Of a stretch of 55,391 bases of DNA, positions 44,729 through 55,391 are shown in pieces. The notes under the pieces are model-generated. The model had not been told where the DNA came from. It made no database searches and was given only the letters and a program-made list of their open reading frames with translations. Where the stretch lies: NCBI GenBank assembly GCA_029204225.1, contig CM055097.1:74174973-74230363 (forward strand), given 5' to 3'. Each line of letters starts with the position of its first letter. Position 1 is the first letter of the stretch. The translations under genes and the position numbers were made by a program. The DNA is from Diphasiastrum complanatum (taxonomy: Eukaryota; Streptophyta; Lycopodiopsida; Lycopodiales; Lycopodiaceae).

Positions 44729-45519
44729 TGACAAAATTTCCAGCAATATCACATGTGTGGGGAATGAACCTCAAATGTAAATGATCTTATTAAGCTTTAT
44801 GATTAGCACACAAACTGATTCTAGATTGAATAGCAAGATCTAGTACAGAATTTAATGGCTTAATCACAATCTAGCATGCTAATAATCAAAGAATGATAGC
44901 TTTGATATACAAGAGAGAAAAAGTTCAAGAATTTAATGCATGAGCACAAGCCCCAACTCGAGTTAGAGAGAGAAAGAGAGAGCAATATTCAAGCAAATGA
45001 TAGTGTAGATCCGAAATGGCATGGAATAGCTTCAAAGCTGGGTTTTTCATCAAAGATTATGAGAATGTCTATACATATTTATGGAGCTTGAGGTAGGTCG
45101 AGGTAGAACCACATCCATCCACCTTCCATCCACATCTATGAGTGAAAACTAGAGTATTAGTGACATTTGTCACTTCTCATGCACGCATTTCTACCTACTT
45201 TTACCAAGTGTCATTTTCCAACTAGAATTGTACAAATCATGCATGTGCCCATTTCACTTTGTGCATGCCTTGGATGTCACTATGGTTCACTTACAACAAT
45301 TGCATGTGATATGCCACGAGTTTCTACAAGCATATCAATGACATTTCTAAGTCTATAATCTATATGCAAGTTGTATACTACCAACTAGACTTGAGAAACC
45401 CATATAGCTCGAGTTTCTTCTAGGCCAAATTTGGCATTTACATTATGAAACAACAAACTTACATAGAGAAAAATTTGTGACAAGCCTAAAGTCAAGATAG
45501 ATGATTTTTTATTTCAACA
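44729..45519 (-). repeat. Solo copia LTR (791 bp) with TGCAT target duplication
   Basis: Same family as 43208-43996 over its full length (TGACAAAATTT...TTTCAACA on the plus strand). It is flanked directly by TGCAT at 44724-44728 and 45520-45524, with no internal sequence. This is the classic product of recombination between the two LTRs of one insertion. It lies inside the LTR of the gypsy element at 44100-46317. Confidence 0.93.
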
Positions 45520-45785
45520 TGCATTACTTGAGTCATTCTTTGGTTAGACAGTACGATATTTCATTACAGTCGCTTGCTGTGTTTCCATGAAGTTGAATTA
45601 AAGAATTGTCTTTAAACTTATTTACCTGTCTATGCGAATACTTTGTGTTTGACATTGAGTAAATATATCTTTGGTGCAATTTTCCACAGTTGTTGATGTA
45701 AAAGTATGTATGTTTTGGAGAACGATTTAAATACTACATGAATATAGCAATTCGATGTCGGTATATTACGACATATGCCAATTTT

Positions 45786-45803
45786 TGGCGCCATTGTTGG
45801 GGA
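45786..45803 (+). other. Gypsy primer-binding site, TGGCGCC type
   Basis: TGGCGCCATTGTTGGGGA, five bases after the LTR end. Closely matches the primer site described for Athila-like plant gypsy elements. Confidence 0.8.
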
Positions 45804-45854
45804 TAGTCAAATAAAGTTGATGCAAACTAACAACTCCATCTCCATCCCCATTGT

Positions 45855-46317
45855 ATGTCAGATAGAGCTGCTCGACTAGAAAGATATCAAAGACTTCAAG
45901 AAAAATATTTCAAAAGACTTCAGGAATCTTTTCAAAGAGTAGAATTATCTTTTCCAAATTTGAATCTCAAGAATCCATTTGGAAAGCCACTTCCTGAAGC
46001 TTCTGCTGCAGCTGAACCAGGTTTTGAAGTCGTAAATCTAGAGCCAGATCCTGATGCTAATCCTGAGCCAGAGCCTAAACTAGAATTGAGTATGGAAGGC
46101 CTTGCTCCACGTTTCACCTCAATCTCGAAGATCAAATATGATTATTTTAAAGTCAATTGCTAACTTGAATAAAGAAGGTGCTGATGCAGACAAGCTGCGG
46201 ATTTTTCCAAGTCTTTTGAGAAAGCAAGCACACATATGATACAACAAAGTTGAACCAGGACATGTCACCTCCTGGTTACTGCTGAAAGATGCATTTCTAA
46301 ACCAGTTCAGAAAAATT
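45855..46317 (+). pseudogene. gag: Ty3/gypsy gag N-terminus, interrupted
   Basis: MSDRAARLERYQRL starts an open frame with a coiled-coil-like beginning and a Pro/Glu-rich linker. After a stop at 46161, a shifted frame gives DKLRIFPSLLRKQAHI, a TGA in place of the conserved Trp, then YNKVEPGHVTSWLLLKDAFLNQF, the retrotransposon-gag domain. It ends at the copia insertion point. Confidence 0.75.
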
Positions 46318-46668
46318 TGTGAAAAGTACAATACTAAGGACCATAAATGGATCTTTGGATGATCCACAAGGTGATTGTATGCTTTCCTCTCATTGTATGG
46401 TGATTACTCTTGATTTCCAATGACACCCAGCTTTGGCACTTTGTAAACACTGTCTACAGGCTGTACTACAGCCTTATTTCCACACGTGTGGAGTTGGATT
46501 ATACTAATTGATCAATGCTTTGATTGTCTCTACTTGTTTCCTATCAAGCTGCTAAACTAGATCTTGTTTTCTGATGACTAGTTTCTGATAGATTGTTTAA
46601 CAAGCATACAATCACCTTGTGGATCATCCAAAGATCCATTTATGGTCCTTAGTACTATACTTTTCACA
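46318..46668 (+). repeat. Aberrant 5' LTR starting with an inverted LTR end
   Basis: 46318-46382 is the reverse complement of 46604-46668 with about three differences in 65 bp. 46383-46668 is collinear with 51470-51755 of the 3' LTR. The expected LTR start (as in 51265-51469) is absent. Both outer ends read TGTGAAAA, and the target duplication lies exactly outside. Carries the G-box palindrome CCACACGTGTGG at 46480-46491. Confidence 0.9.
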
Positions 46669-46680
46669 TGGTATCAGAGC
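46669..46680 (+). other. Primer-binding site (tRNA-iMet type)
   Basis: TGGTATCAGAGC directly after the aberrant LTR. Its position confirms the right LTR boundary. Confidence 0.93.
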
Positions 46681-47297
46681 CAAGTACAAGGCCATTGATC
46701 TGTGTTTGAATCTAATCCAGTTTTAGCAGGTTTTGGTGCAAAAAGCTAGTATTGGAAGGGCGAGCTGGTATCCAGGTTTTGGTGAGGGGATTTGATCCCA
46801 AACTTTTTCAGGATCAAAATCCGTACTGTTCACACATGTGGGCATCTCTGAACCAGCATTCAATAACCCATATTCATTGGATCATAGAAAATTCATCTGG
46901 TGTTAGTTTGATGTAATTTTTGGTGCAAATCCTAGGATAAGCTACCAAGATCACTTGCCATTGATTAGTTTTGAATTTTTTTCATGAAAACTAATTAATC
47001 TAGGCTGATTTCAGACCTTCTTAAAGTGAAAACCAGGTCTTGAAAGTACAAAGTCAATGAGAGAGATAGAGTTAGTTTTTGTCCAAGAATAGCCAAGATT
47101 GGCAAGATTTGCTTGAGAGTAGTTTTCATCTCATCTTAGCTTCATTCTAGCTTTGTGAGGGAGTGATAGAACTATGATTACAAATCCATCTGTTGGATTA
47201 GAAGTCAACATTTGAGTGTAACACTGCAAGGTAGAAACCTTTGTGAGTTTCAGGTCCAAACAAATCTATATCTTGTGTGTAGAATCTTGCTAGTAAG

Positions 47298-50200
47298 ATG
47301 GGATCAGTGGGAGCCTACCTTCTAGAAGATAGTGAGAGGTTAAATTCTACCAATTATGCTATTTGGAAAGTGAGTATGGAGTCACTAATGGTGCTCCAGG
47401 ATCTTTATGAGTTTCTAATAGATGATGAAGATGAACCTCTAGGTGCACAAGAATTAGTGAGATACAAGAAGAGGTCTAGGCTTGCACTTCACTGTATTAA
47501 GATGAATGTTAGCAATGATCTTTTAAGGGAAGTATCATCATGTAAGAGTGCTAAAGAGGCTTGGGAATCTTTAAAATCTATCTATGAGTCTAGTAACACT
47601 TCGAGGGTTCTCATGCTTAGGAATCAGATTCTACAAAGCATGAAGAGGAGTGATGAGAGTGCACAAGATTATGTGCTAAGAATCAAGTCTCTCAATAGGG
47701 AGTTAGCTTCCATTGGAGAGAAGATTCAAGATAGTGAGCTTGTTCAGATTGTCCTCAATGGTCTAGGGAGTGGCTTTACAAATTTGGTCCAAAGCTTTGC
47801 AATCCAAGACACTTTGCCTACTATAGAAAAGCTACACAGTGTATTAGTAGCTGAAGAGTGTAGGATGTTGCATACCAATGCAAGCATGAATGTTATTTCT
47901 CTGCAAGATGGTGATGATAAAGCTAATTTCTCATTCAAAAGCAAGAAGAAGACCAATGGCAAGAAGAAGCACTTCAAGGAGACCAAGGAGGAGGATGAGG
48001 CTTCAAGCTCAAAGGGCAAGATCAAAGACAAGTCCAAGTACAAATGTTTTTTCTGTGGAAAGAAAGGACATTTTGCATCAGAATGTCTCAAGAAGAAGAA
48101 GTCACAAGAGAGCAAACAAAGCAACATTGCACATCAGGAGGAGGAAGATGATGAAGAGTCATCCTTGATGGTTTCCAACAAACCACCATCATCCAAGAGC
48201 AACACCAATGATTCTTGGTGGATTGATAGTGGGGCAAGTTCCCACATGACATATCAAAAGGACATATTCTCCACGTTACTTTCTTACAATGATTTACATA
48301 GATCAATCTATACTGCAAGTAGTCAAGAATGTAAGATAAGTGGAATAGGAACAATTCCCTTGTATGTGGGATCATCCAAAAGGATGAATCTTGATAATGT
48401 TCTTTATGCTCCTAAGTTAACCAAGAATTTGCTTAGTGTTGGCCAGTTAATGGATAATGGCCTAGATGTACAATTTAGGCATGGAGTTTGTTCCATCCTT
48501 AGAAATAATGAATGTATAGCCAAAGGCTTTAAGCAAGGTAGATTGTTTAAGCTTGATTCTAATGTTGCAGTGGAAAGTGTTAACTTGGCAAAGGTGGAGT
48601 TATCAAAGGTGGAATTGTGGCATAAAAGGTTGGGCCACCCCAACTACAAAGCCATGGAATCTATGGTTGCAAAGGAGCTTGAAGTTGGACTCCCCAAGCA
48701 TTTGTCAAAGTGTGGGAAGAGATGTGAAGCATGCAGCCTCTCAAAGCTCACAAACTACCCTTCTCAAGATCTACAGAAAGATCAAACTCTCCTCTTAAAC
48801 TCATCCATTCAGATGTTCATAGTTTTTCACATGAGTCTAATGGTGGTGCCAAGTACTATGTAATCTTCATTGATGACTATTCTAGATTTTGATGGATGTA
48901 CCTCTTGTCTAGCAAATCAATGGTGTTTGATTCTTTTGTAAAGTTCAAGACTTTGGTAGAAAATCAACTTATTACCAAGATTAAGGTATTAAGGAATGAT
49001 AATGGAGGTGAATATATCTCCAATAAGTTGATTGACTTTTGTAGTTCTAATGACATAAAGAGGGAGTTGTCATGTCCATACACCCCTCAACAAAATGGAG
49101 TGAGTGAGAGAAGAAATAGATCTCTTTGTGAGTGTGCTAAGGCCTTAAGGCTAGATGCTTCTCTATCCAAACCATTTTGGGGTGAAGCAATAACTTGTGC
49201 TAACTATTTGTGCAATAGATTGCCAAACCAAGCCATTGGAGGAATCACACCATTTGAAGCTCTATTTGGAGAGAAGCCCAATCTCAAGGATCTCAAAGTT
49301 TTTGGATCCACTTGCTATGTACACCAATCCTTGGATAAGAGAAGAAAGGATGATGCAACATCCATCAAAGGCATCTTTGTGGGATATGGTGAGAATAGCA
49401 AAGGTTATAGAGTCTTCAATCCCATCACTATCAAGGTGATAGTGAGTAGGGATGTTATTTTTGATGAAGGACATGCTTGTGATTTGGATGATAATGCTAC
49501 TAATTATCTTGAAGCCAAGGATCATGCTAGGATGGAGGAGGAGCTTCCAAGTGAAGAAGAACTTGAAGATCCACCTCAAGATGCAAGAACTCCAAGAACT
49601 CCAAGAAGATCTACAAGGGCAAGATCCAAGCCATTGAGGCTCACCTATGATGGTCAAGGTGATCAAAGGGAAGGCTCATCATCTTTCACATCTTACACCT
49701 TTCTTACTTCAATGTTAGATGAGCCAACATGCTATGAAGATGCTTGTAAGTCTAAAATTTGGATGGATGCTATGCAAGTAGAGTATGATGCTTTTATTGA
49801 GAATCATACTTGGGATCTTGTGGATCTTCCTCAAGGGAAGAAACCTCTTGATTGCAAGTGAGTATTTAGATTGAAGTATAATCAAGATGGATCAATAAGC
49901 AAGCATAAAGCTAGGCTTGTTGCCAACGGTTTTTTACAAACCAAAGGCATTGATTATGATGAGACTTTTGCTCCTGTGGCTAAGCTTGTTACTATCACGT
50001 TGATCATTAGTCTTGCTACAACCTTCAATTGGGAGCTATTCCAACTTGACTTCACAAATGCATTCCTCAATGGTTATTTGGAGAAAGAGATCTACATGAG
50101 GAAACCAGAGGGCTTCATCAAGGCAAAGCATGAAGGAAAGGTGTGTTTTTTGAAAAAGAGCCTTTATGGGCTCAAGCAAGCACCTAGAGCATGGTACTCT

Positions 50201-51303
50201 AGGCTAAACTCTTTTCTCATTTCCATAAATTTTGTAATGAGTGCCTATGATCCATCATTGTATATAAGTTTTCATGATGGCACGATCATTATTCTTGTTT
50301 TGTATGTAGATGACATTATCTTGAGTGGTAATGATCTAGATGGAATTAGAGATGTAAAAATTGCTATAGCAAAAGAGTTTAAGATGGTAGATCTCGGCCT
50401 ATTGAGCTTTATTCTTGGAATAGAGGTTATTAGAGGATGTGATTTTAGCTTCATTTGTCAATCTAAATATGCTACATCCATCCTAGATAGATTTGGAATG
50501 AAGAATTGTAAAGGCATTGAGACACCAATGGAGCAACATGTAAAAGCATCTATTGGTTGTGATGAAGCATCCTTTGAGGACATTCCATTATATAGAAGGC
50601 TTATTGGCTCCTTGATCTATTTAACTATAACTAGACCTGATCTTAGTTATAGTGTTGGAAAGTTAAGCCAATTCATGCAAAGTCCTCTAGTTTCACATTG
50701 GAAGATGGCCAAAAGAGTTCTTAGATACATTTCATCCACTAAGAATTTTGGCATTTTGTATAGAGGAACTAATCTTGGCTTAAGAACCTATAGTGACTCA
50801 GATTTTGCAGGTGACAAAGTGGAAAGAAGATCAACAAGTTTCTTTGCCACCTTTCTATGTGATGGAGTAGTATTATGGCTTTCAAAAAAGCAAGATACCA
50901 TCTCCCTATCTTCCACAGAATCCGAATACAAGGCCTTGACATCAACATGCAAGGAGGTCTTGTGGCTCAAAAGGCTATTGGTGGAGCTTCATGTCATGGA
51001 GGAGGAGATCCATATCATCCATTGTGACAACCAATCAGCCCAATCACTTGCAACTAATCCTACATTCCATACAAGGAAATTGCTCATCATTTCGTGAGGA
51101 AAAAAGTGCAAGCTAAAGAGATCAAGCTCCAACACGTGCCATCATCAAGTTGCTTGGCTAATTTGTTTACTAAACCTTTACCTAAATATTTATTTGTCAA
51201 GCTTAGATCTTCAATTGGAGTTATTGATAAAAGCATTGTGATCTCCAAGGCTAGATTTGAGGAGTGTGAAAAATTGCGTACATTGGCAAATCTAGCCATG
51301 TAG
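47298..51303 (+). pseudogene. gag-pol: Copia gag-pol with nonsense and frameshift lesions
   Basis: The ATG at 47298 opens gag (GAYLLEDSERLNSTNYAIWK); a knuckle CFFCGKKGHFASEC is near 48045 and the protease WWIDSGASSHMT near 48215. A one-base shift at about 48740 (SLSK|AHKLPFS) moves integrase to another frame. There is a TGA at 48891 in SRF*WMYL and a TGA at 49860 where RT should have Trp (DCK*VFRLK). Integrase retains NDNGGEY and NGVSERRNRS; RT has AFLNGYL, LYGLKQAPRAWY and YVDDIILSG. A small deletion at about 51075 removes the residues between FHTR and the next motif (AHHFVRKKVQAKEI) and shifts the frame. The protein ends at 51303, inside the 3' LTR. Not autonomous. Confidence 0.9.
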
Positions 51304-51755
51304 AATATTGTACATTTTGTCAATATTGTTTGTTGGTTGCTTGAATGGCCAAAGTGCCACTTGTACATACACACCTAAAAAAAAAAAAAGGAAGTGTGTT
51401 TTACTATGTATTCCCATTCTACATAGTGAGAAGATAGAAACTTTTTGGAGCCTCAAGGAGAAACTCGAGTTTCCTCTCATTGTATGGTGATTACTCTTGA
51501 TTTCCAATGAAACCCAGCTTTGGCACTTTGTAAACACTGTCTACATGCCGTACTACAGCCTTATTTCCACACGTGTGGAGTTGGATTATACTAATTGATC
51601 AATGCTTTGATTGTCTCTACTTGTTTCCTATCAAGCTGCTAAACTAGATCTTGTTTTCTGATGACTAGTTTCCGATAGATTGTTTAACAAGCATACAATC
51701 ACCTTGTGGATCATTCAAAGATCCATTTATGGTCCTTAGTACTGTACTTTTCACA
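51265..51755 (+). repeat. Regular 3' LTR of the decayed copia (491 bp)
   Basis: Starts TGTGAAAAATTG after the purine-rich GAGGAG and ends ACTTTTCACA, with natural 8-bp inverted ends. The G-box palindrome is at 51568-51579. A 13-A run occurs near 51377. Confidence 0.9.
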
Positions 51756-51922
51756 AAATTGGTTATTCATCCAGAATCCTTGGACGACTTAATAATGTCT
51801 AGAAAAAGAAAAAAAAATCGCTTCGAAGATACACACAAAAAGTAAAAAATATGATTGGAAAACTAACTGGTGTGTACTCTGTCACAATGCAGATCGAGTG
51901 GTTTTGGCAGGTTTAATATAAC

Positions 51923-51932
51923 CTTTCACACG

Positions 51933-51940
<8 letters not shown>
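51923..51940. repeat. 18-bp perfect palindrome with G-box core
   Basis: CTTTCACACGTGTGAAAG. It may be a CACGTG protein site. It may also mark the left boundary of the next copia LTR, whose start would be TGTGAAAG at 51933. Confidence 0.75.
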
Positions 51941-52700
<760 letters not shown>

Positions 52701-52712
52701 TGGTATCAGAGC
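52701..52712 (+). other. Primer-binding site (tRNA-iMet type)
   Basis: TGGTATCAGAGC directly after an LTR end. Shows that a plus-strand copia element begins here. Confidence 0.9.
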
Positions 52713-52984
52713 TAGTTGGCTATTATTTTTAGTAAGGTTTCCATTTATGGTGATATTTGGATGTTTGATCAAGTTCTAGCATGATTATGCATTGCATTGT
52801 TGATCAAATCTTATTAACCTTTGTTTGTTGAGTTGAACTTGTGGATCAAAAGCATAATTCAGGTCTATTGAAGATCAGAGGCTGAAAAGAAGCTATTTTG
52901 GATCAGATCATAACACCTAATCATTTGTTGATTGTGAGGCTTGTGCATATTCAATACTAACAATGTTTTGTTCAATCTATTGTT

Positions 52985-53065
52985 GACAATCTCCACTTCT
53001 GTGGATGAACACTCTCCTTGTGGATGAACACTCTCCTTAAGTGGATGAACCTTCTCCTTACATGG
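52985..53065. repeat. Short tandem repeat of GTGGATGAACACTCTCCTT
   Basis: About three to four units of 19-21 bp with small changes (near 52998, 53020, 53040), in the untranslated leader of the third copia. One minus-strand frame is open across it, but nothing supports a gene. Confidence 0.6.
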
Positions 53066-53816
53066 ATCACAAATACTCTTTGAGTGATTTTTAAATTCTC
53101 CAAAAGGCTGACCAAAGCTCCTACTTGGATGAAAAATCCCCTTTTGGGTGAACAAATTGTCAACAATCTTTTGCATATATTTTGGTGTACTTTGTTGAGC
53201 ATGTAAGTAACTCTCCTTACGTAGTTTTATTGAAGCATTTGTTGGAAGGTTTTCACCATTATGCAAATGTGTTTTCAGGTTCTTAACAGGTTGAGGTACA
53301 TTCTCATGTGAAGTGATCTTAGATCTACATCTAAATACCAAGATTTGACAAGCTAGTGAAGCTAGTCTTGTGATTCACTAAGTGTGCTCTTTCATTCATT
53401 TCTAAAGCTTGTATTTATCATTTGTTGGAGTTTATAAACTTTTAGAAGTGCTGCTAACATGTGGTTTTACAGGTTGAATCAATATGGTGTTGATCATATG
53501 TTGATCAAGTTTGTTCAATTCTAGGTATTCTTGGCAGTCTAGTCTTGTGTATTTTCTAGAATGCAAGTAACTCTTCAGATCATAACTTGATTTGGTCACT
53601 TGCTAGAAGGTTTGAGAGCTTAAGAGTGTGTTCAGGTTGGTTTGAGTTGTAATCCATTCTTAGTGTGTGCAAATTGTTGCATGTGTTTCAATCTTCCTTT
53701 CTATGCTCGGAAACCAGCCAGATTCAAGATAGAAGTGTTTACCATCATTTGTTGAGAGGAGACTGAGTGCTATGTGCATTAGGATGGAGCCTAAAAGTTG
53801 AAGAATCATTATATTC

Positions 53817-54510
53817 ATGGATTCCAATGGTGGGATCATGTTAGAAACTAATGATAGGTTGAGTTCATCAAACTACTCTACTTGCAAAGCGAGGATGGAA
53901 TCCTTACTTGAGTTGAATGAACTCATGGACATAGTTGCAGGAACTGAAGAGAGACCACCCACAGTTCAAGAGCGACAAAGGTTTGATAAAATGGCTAAAA
54001 GAGCTCTTCATATCATTAAAATGAATTTTACCAATGAACTTCTCAAGGAAGTTGGTAAGTGTCAAAGTGCAAGTGAGGCCTGGAATGCCTTGAAGAAACT
54101 CTTTGAATCAAAGTACACATCTAGGGTATTGACCCTAAGGAGGCAAATATTTTCTAGTAGACAAAGGGAGGGAGAAAGTGCTCATGCATTTGACTTGAGG
54201 GTTAAGTCCTTAAGTGAGGATCTAGCTTGCATTGATGAAAGCATAAAAGATGGTGAAATAGTCTAGGTTATGTTGAATGGTTTGCTAGATGAACATGCTA
54301 ACCTTGTGCAAAGTTTTGCCATTCAAAGAGTCTTGCCAAGTGTGGTTGACTTGCAAGAAATCTTATTGGCTGGAGAACATAGATTGCAATCAAAGCTTGA
54401 TGGTGCATCCTTGCAAGGTGGAGGTGAAGAGGCTTTCTTTACAAAAGGCAAAGTCAAAGGCAAAGGTACAAAGCCAAGCTTAAGTGTTTCTTTTGTGAGC
54501 AACGTATCAT
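53817..54510 (+). pseudogene. gag: Third copia gag, cut inside the zinc knuckle
   Basis: The ATG at 53817 starts DSNGGIMLETNDRLSSSN, the gag start of the same family as the young element, through TSRVLTLRRQIFSS and SIKDGEIV to a TAG at 54264. The same frame then resumes with LNGLLDEHANLVQSFAIQ to a Lys-rich tail. The first two Cys of the knuckle (KCFFCE) are reached near 54500; after that the sequence turns into the opposite-strand RT of another copia. The junction is abrupt and without an LTR. Confidence 0.8.
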
Positions 54511-55391
54511 CCACGTGTAAGGTGATGATAATAAAGGACGGCTGCACTGACTTGGAATAGATGTTGCAATCAGCAGTGCTTGGTTTGAATCCTTGTTCAA
54601 TGAGGAATGTGTTGATCCTCTAAAACCAAGCTTTGGAAGACCGTTTCAAGCCGTACAGTGCTTTGTGGAATTTATAGACATGATTCTTCGTCCCTTCTAG
54701 AACGTATCCTTTGGGCTGGATCATGTAGATATCTTCTTGTATAACTCCATTCAGATAGGCTGTTTGCACATCAAGTTGATGCACTTCAAGGTCAGCAGCT
54801 GCAGCATAAGACAAGAGCATTTGGATTGATGAATGTTTGATTACTGGACTAAAAGTCTCACTATAGTCGACATTTGAGATCTGGGTGAATCCTCGTGCTA
54901 CCAGTCCTACTTTCCTTCGATCAATTGCTCCGTTGGCATTGTATAAGCCACAAATATCTGAATGTACAACATCTAGCGACTCTCTAGAAACATGATGATG
55001 GCTTGATTTGAATGGTTTCCTAGTCTGTTTACCAACTAGACAGTCTTGACAGACAGGTAACTCAACTTTTTTGAGGATAGTCGAGATCAAGAACAATAGA
55101 TTGTCTAGACATTTGTTGTACAACAATTTGAATGAATAGAAGTATTGAGAGCTTGACTAGAGGCAAAAAAGCAATGACTTAATTTGTACAAGTATCCATG
55201 CCTCTTTCTGAGTGCTAGGATCTTGTCTGTCCTATCAACCACTTTACATTGATCACATTTGAGTTCTACTATGTGTCCTAGATCTGTGATTCTGCTTACA
55301 GAGAGCAAATTTGTAGATAAACTTGGTACATAAAGGACTATTCCTTGATGGCTGGTCATGAAGACATCATGATCCACTTCCACGGATTCAG
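54511..55391 (-). pseudogene. pol: Copia pol, minus strand, integrase core deleted
   Basis: Enters from the window's right edge. 55383-55105 carries VLYVPSLSTNLLSVS and a GAG-pre-integrase region. 55126-54620 is one open frame with the integrase zinc-domain end (CQDCLVGKQTRKPF) and VVHSDICG, which passes without a stop into RT text (GLVARGFTQI, YSETFSPVIKH, HQLDVQTAYLNG, ALYGLKRSSKAW). So the integrase core and RT start are deleted in frame. A TAG follows, and RT ends at HVDDTL near 54510, the active-site motif (usually YVDD), where plus-strand gag begins. Confidence 0.8.

Larger units (their letters stand above)
44100..46317 (+). mobile_element. Ty3/gypsy 5' LTR, primer site and gag fragment
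   Basis: The LTR probably starts near 44110 (exact base unclear) and ends ATATGCCA at 45780. It contains a TATA-like TTATAAAA at about 44400 and a large GA/GGGA microsatellite, and is split by a solo copia LTR with perfect target duplication. TGGCGCCATTGTTGGGGA (45786-45803) is the primer site seen in the Athila/Tat-type plant gypsy group. Gag starts at 45855. The element is interrupted at 46318 by a copia insertion and cannot be followed convincingly beyond it. Confidence 0.7.
46318..51755 (+). mobile_element. Ty1/copia element, decayed, with aberrant 5' LTR
   Basis: Target duplication AAATT at 46313-46317 and 51756-51760. The 3' LTR is 491 bp; the 5' LTR is 351 bp because its first 205 bp are replaced by a 65-bp inverted copy of the LTR's own right end. 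Over the shared 286 bp I count six differences, so it is older than the element at 36590. gag-pol has two nonsense codons and at least two frame disruptions. Confidence 0.92.

Noticed and set aside
52865-53341. 158-codon minus-strand frame in the third copia leader
   Set aside because: Carries a tandem-repeat peptide from the 19-21 bp repeat and no known motif; it lies antisense in an untranslated leader.

Overview
The window is plant nuclear DNA. It is AT-rich, has spliced genes with GT-AG introns, long (CT)n/(AG)n microsatellites, and nested Ty1/copia, Ty3/gypsy and hAT elements typical of a repeat-rich land-plant genome. I cannot name the species. No tRNA, rRNA, CRISPR or bacterial-type operon was seen. 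Only one ordinary host gene is recognisable.

Layout: (1) 994-4907, minus: a nine-exon hAT transposase gene with good splice sites but several frame lesions. (2) 5042-10152, plus: a 5'-truncated, decayed Ty3/gypsy element whose pol is a chimera of two relatives (the RNase H motif occurs twice), with a clean 3' LTR. (3) 10153-16819, plus: the host gene, encoding a coclaurine N-methyltransferase-like SAM-dependent methyltransferase. Six 3' exons (256 residues) are intact, but the N-terminal third is missing and the gypsy LTR abuts the last trace of exon 1. (4) 17455-22400: minus-strand copia gag/integrase scraps, an unrecognised pair of open frames, and a plus-strand repeat-rich gene remnant with duplicated exons. 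(5) 22400-28098: mostly anonymous DNA with two clean stem-loops and a 66-bp minisatellite. (6) 28099 to about 35074, minus: a decayed Ty3/gypsy element in which integrase has been replaced by an unrelated open frame. (7) 35075-43996, minus: an internally deleted copia element, split by (8) 36590-42450, plus: a complete, apparently very young copia element (identical-length LTRs with one difference seen in 653 bp, a 5-bp target duplication and a 1316-residue uninterrupted polyprotein). (9) About 44100-46317, plus: LTR, primer-binding site and gag of a Ty3/gypsy element of the TGGCGCC class, carrying a solo copia LTR (44729-45519) and cut by (10) 46318-51755, plus: a decayed copia element with perfect target duplications whose 5' LTR begins with a 65-bp inverted copy of its own 3' terminus. 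(11) About 51933-54510: 5' part of a third plus-strand copia. (12) 54511-55391, minus: an internally deleted copia pol running off the window.

The genes do not form a pathway. The window records successive retrotransposon insertion, deletion and template switching around one methyltransferase gene. The most unusual observations are the inverted LTR terminus fixed between matching target duplications, the foreign open frame inside the minus-strand gypsy, and the gypsy LTR placed exactly where the methyltransferase gene loses its 5' end.
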